This document shows, piece by piece, positions 63,976-64,000 of a DNA stretch of 64,000 nucleotides. Made by a program: the position numbers and the translations under genes. Numbering within the stretch: position 1 is the stretch's first letter; the number at the start of each line of letters is the position of its first letter. The stretch is from Bradyrhizobium iriomotense (GTDB lineage Bacteria > Pseudomonadota > Alphaproteobacteria > Rhizobiales > Xanthobacteraceae): assembly GCF_018130765.1 (NCBI RefSeq), contig NZ_JAFCJZ010000009.1, positions 62,001 to 126,000 on the forward strand. The letters are read 5' to 3'. The notes beneath the pieces are model-generated. The model worked only from the letters and a program-made list of their open reading frames with translations. It had not been told where the DNA came from and searched no databases.

Positions 63976-64000
63976 GGGCACACGTCATTCCGGGGCGCCT

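Overview
The window is high-GC DNA from an alphaproteobacterium, most likely Bradyrhizobium or a close Nitrobacteraceae relative. The evidence is the pdhA-pdhB-DUF5076-deaminase-pdhC-lpd block, the trpD-trpC-moaC and moeA-lexA blocks, a LexA operator of the alphaproteobacterial GTTC-N7-GTTC type, a rhizobial PmtA-like methyltransferase, and three families of palindromic intergenic repeats resembling those I know from Bradyrhizobium. No rRNA, tRNA, CRISPR array, insertion sequence or phage gene was recognised. Coding density is high and the window cuts gltX at its left edge.

Layout. 1-177 is the start of gltX, divergent from glnS. 2028-9536 is an accessory stretch: an NTF2-like protein; a cassette of an RNase Z-like hydrolase, a TrpF-like protein and a truncated adenosine-specific kinase; a YbhB-like protein; a glutamine synthetase without glnB beside it; an SPW-repeat membrane protein; an MHS-type transporter; and a DUF2171 protein. 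comEC (9634-11910) is followed by a protein made of three GAF-like repeats and two small unknown proteins. lexA and moeA (14090-16175) come next. 16313-20967 holds a toxin-antitoxin remnant, a HAD hydrolase, an FMN-dependent alpha-hydroxy-acid oxidase, an S41 protease and a small exported repeat protein.

21404-28895 is the most unusual part. It runs OpgC-like acyltransferase, DUF1622 protein, Met-rich Spy-like protein, a fused periplasmic domain/TM/FAD-NAD(P)H/2Fe-2S reductase, a diheme b membrane protein with two HX13H pairs, a heptaheme cytochrome c, a His/Cys-rich exported protein and a Cys-tailed ECF sigma factor. I read this as a trans-envelope electron-transfer system taking electrons from cytoplasmic NAD(P)H to periplasmic hemes, probably tied to metal or redox stress.

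28892-43688 returns to housekeeping functions: a GGDEF-EAL protein, moaC-trpC-trpD-ppiD, tpiA, secG, pyrG, a two-component system with a PmtA-like methyltransferase, a NIPSNAP protein and kdsA. 43688-54385 holds a transporter, a glutaminase-STAS-cNMP fusion, a molybdate-type binding protein, queF, a Vgb-like lyase, eno, oxidoreductases and an FtsB/DivIC-like protein. 54603-63975 holds an AcoR-like regulator lacking the AAA+ domain, an aldehyde dehydrogenase and the complete pyruvate dehydrogenase operon ending with lpd.

In many rhizobia trpD-trpC-moaC-moeA-lexA-comEC-gltX form one block. Here that backbone is present in order but opened at three points by accessory DNA (178-9633, 11911-14089 and about 16176-31765), so the window looks like a core chromosome region that has taken up several cargo segments.
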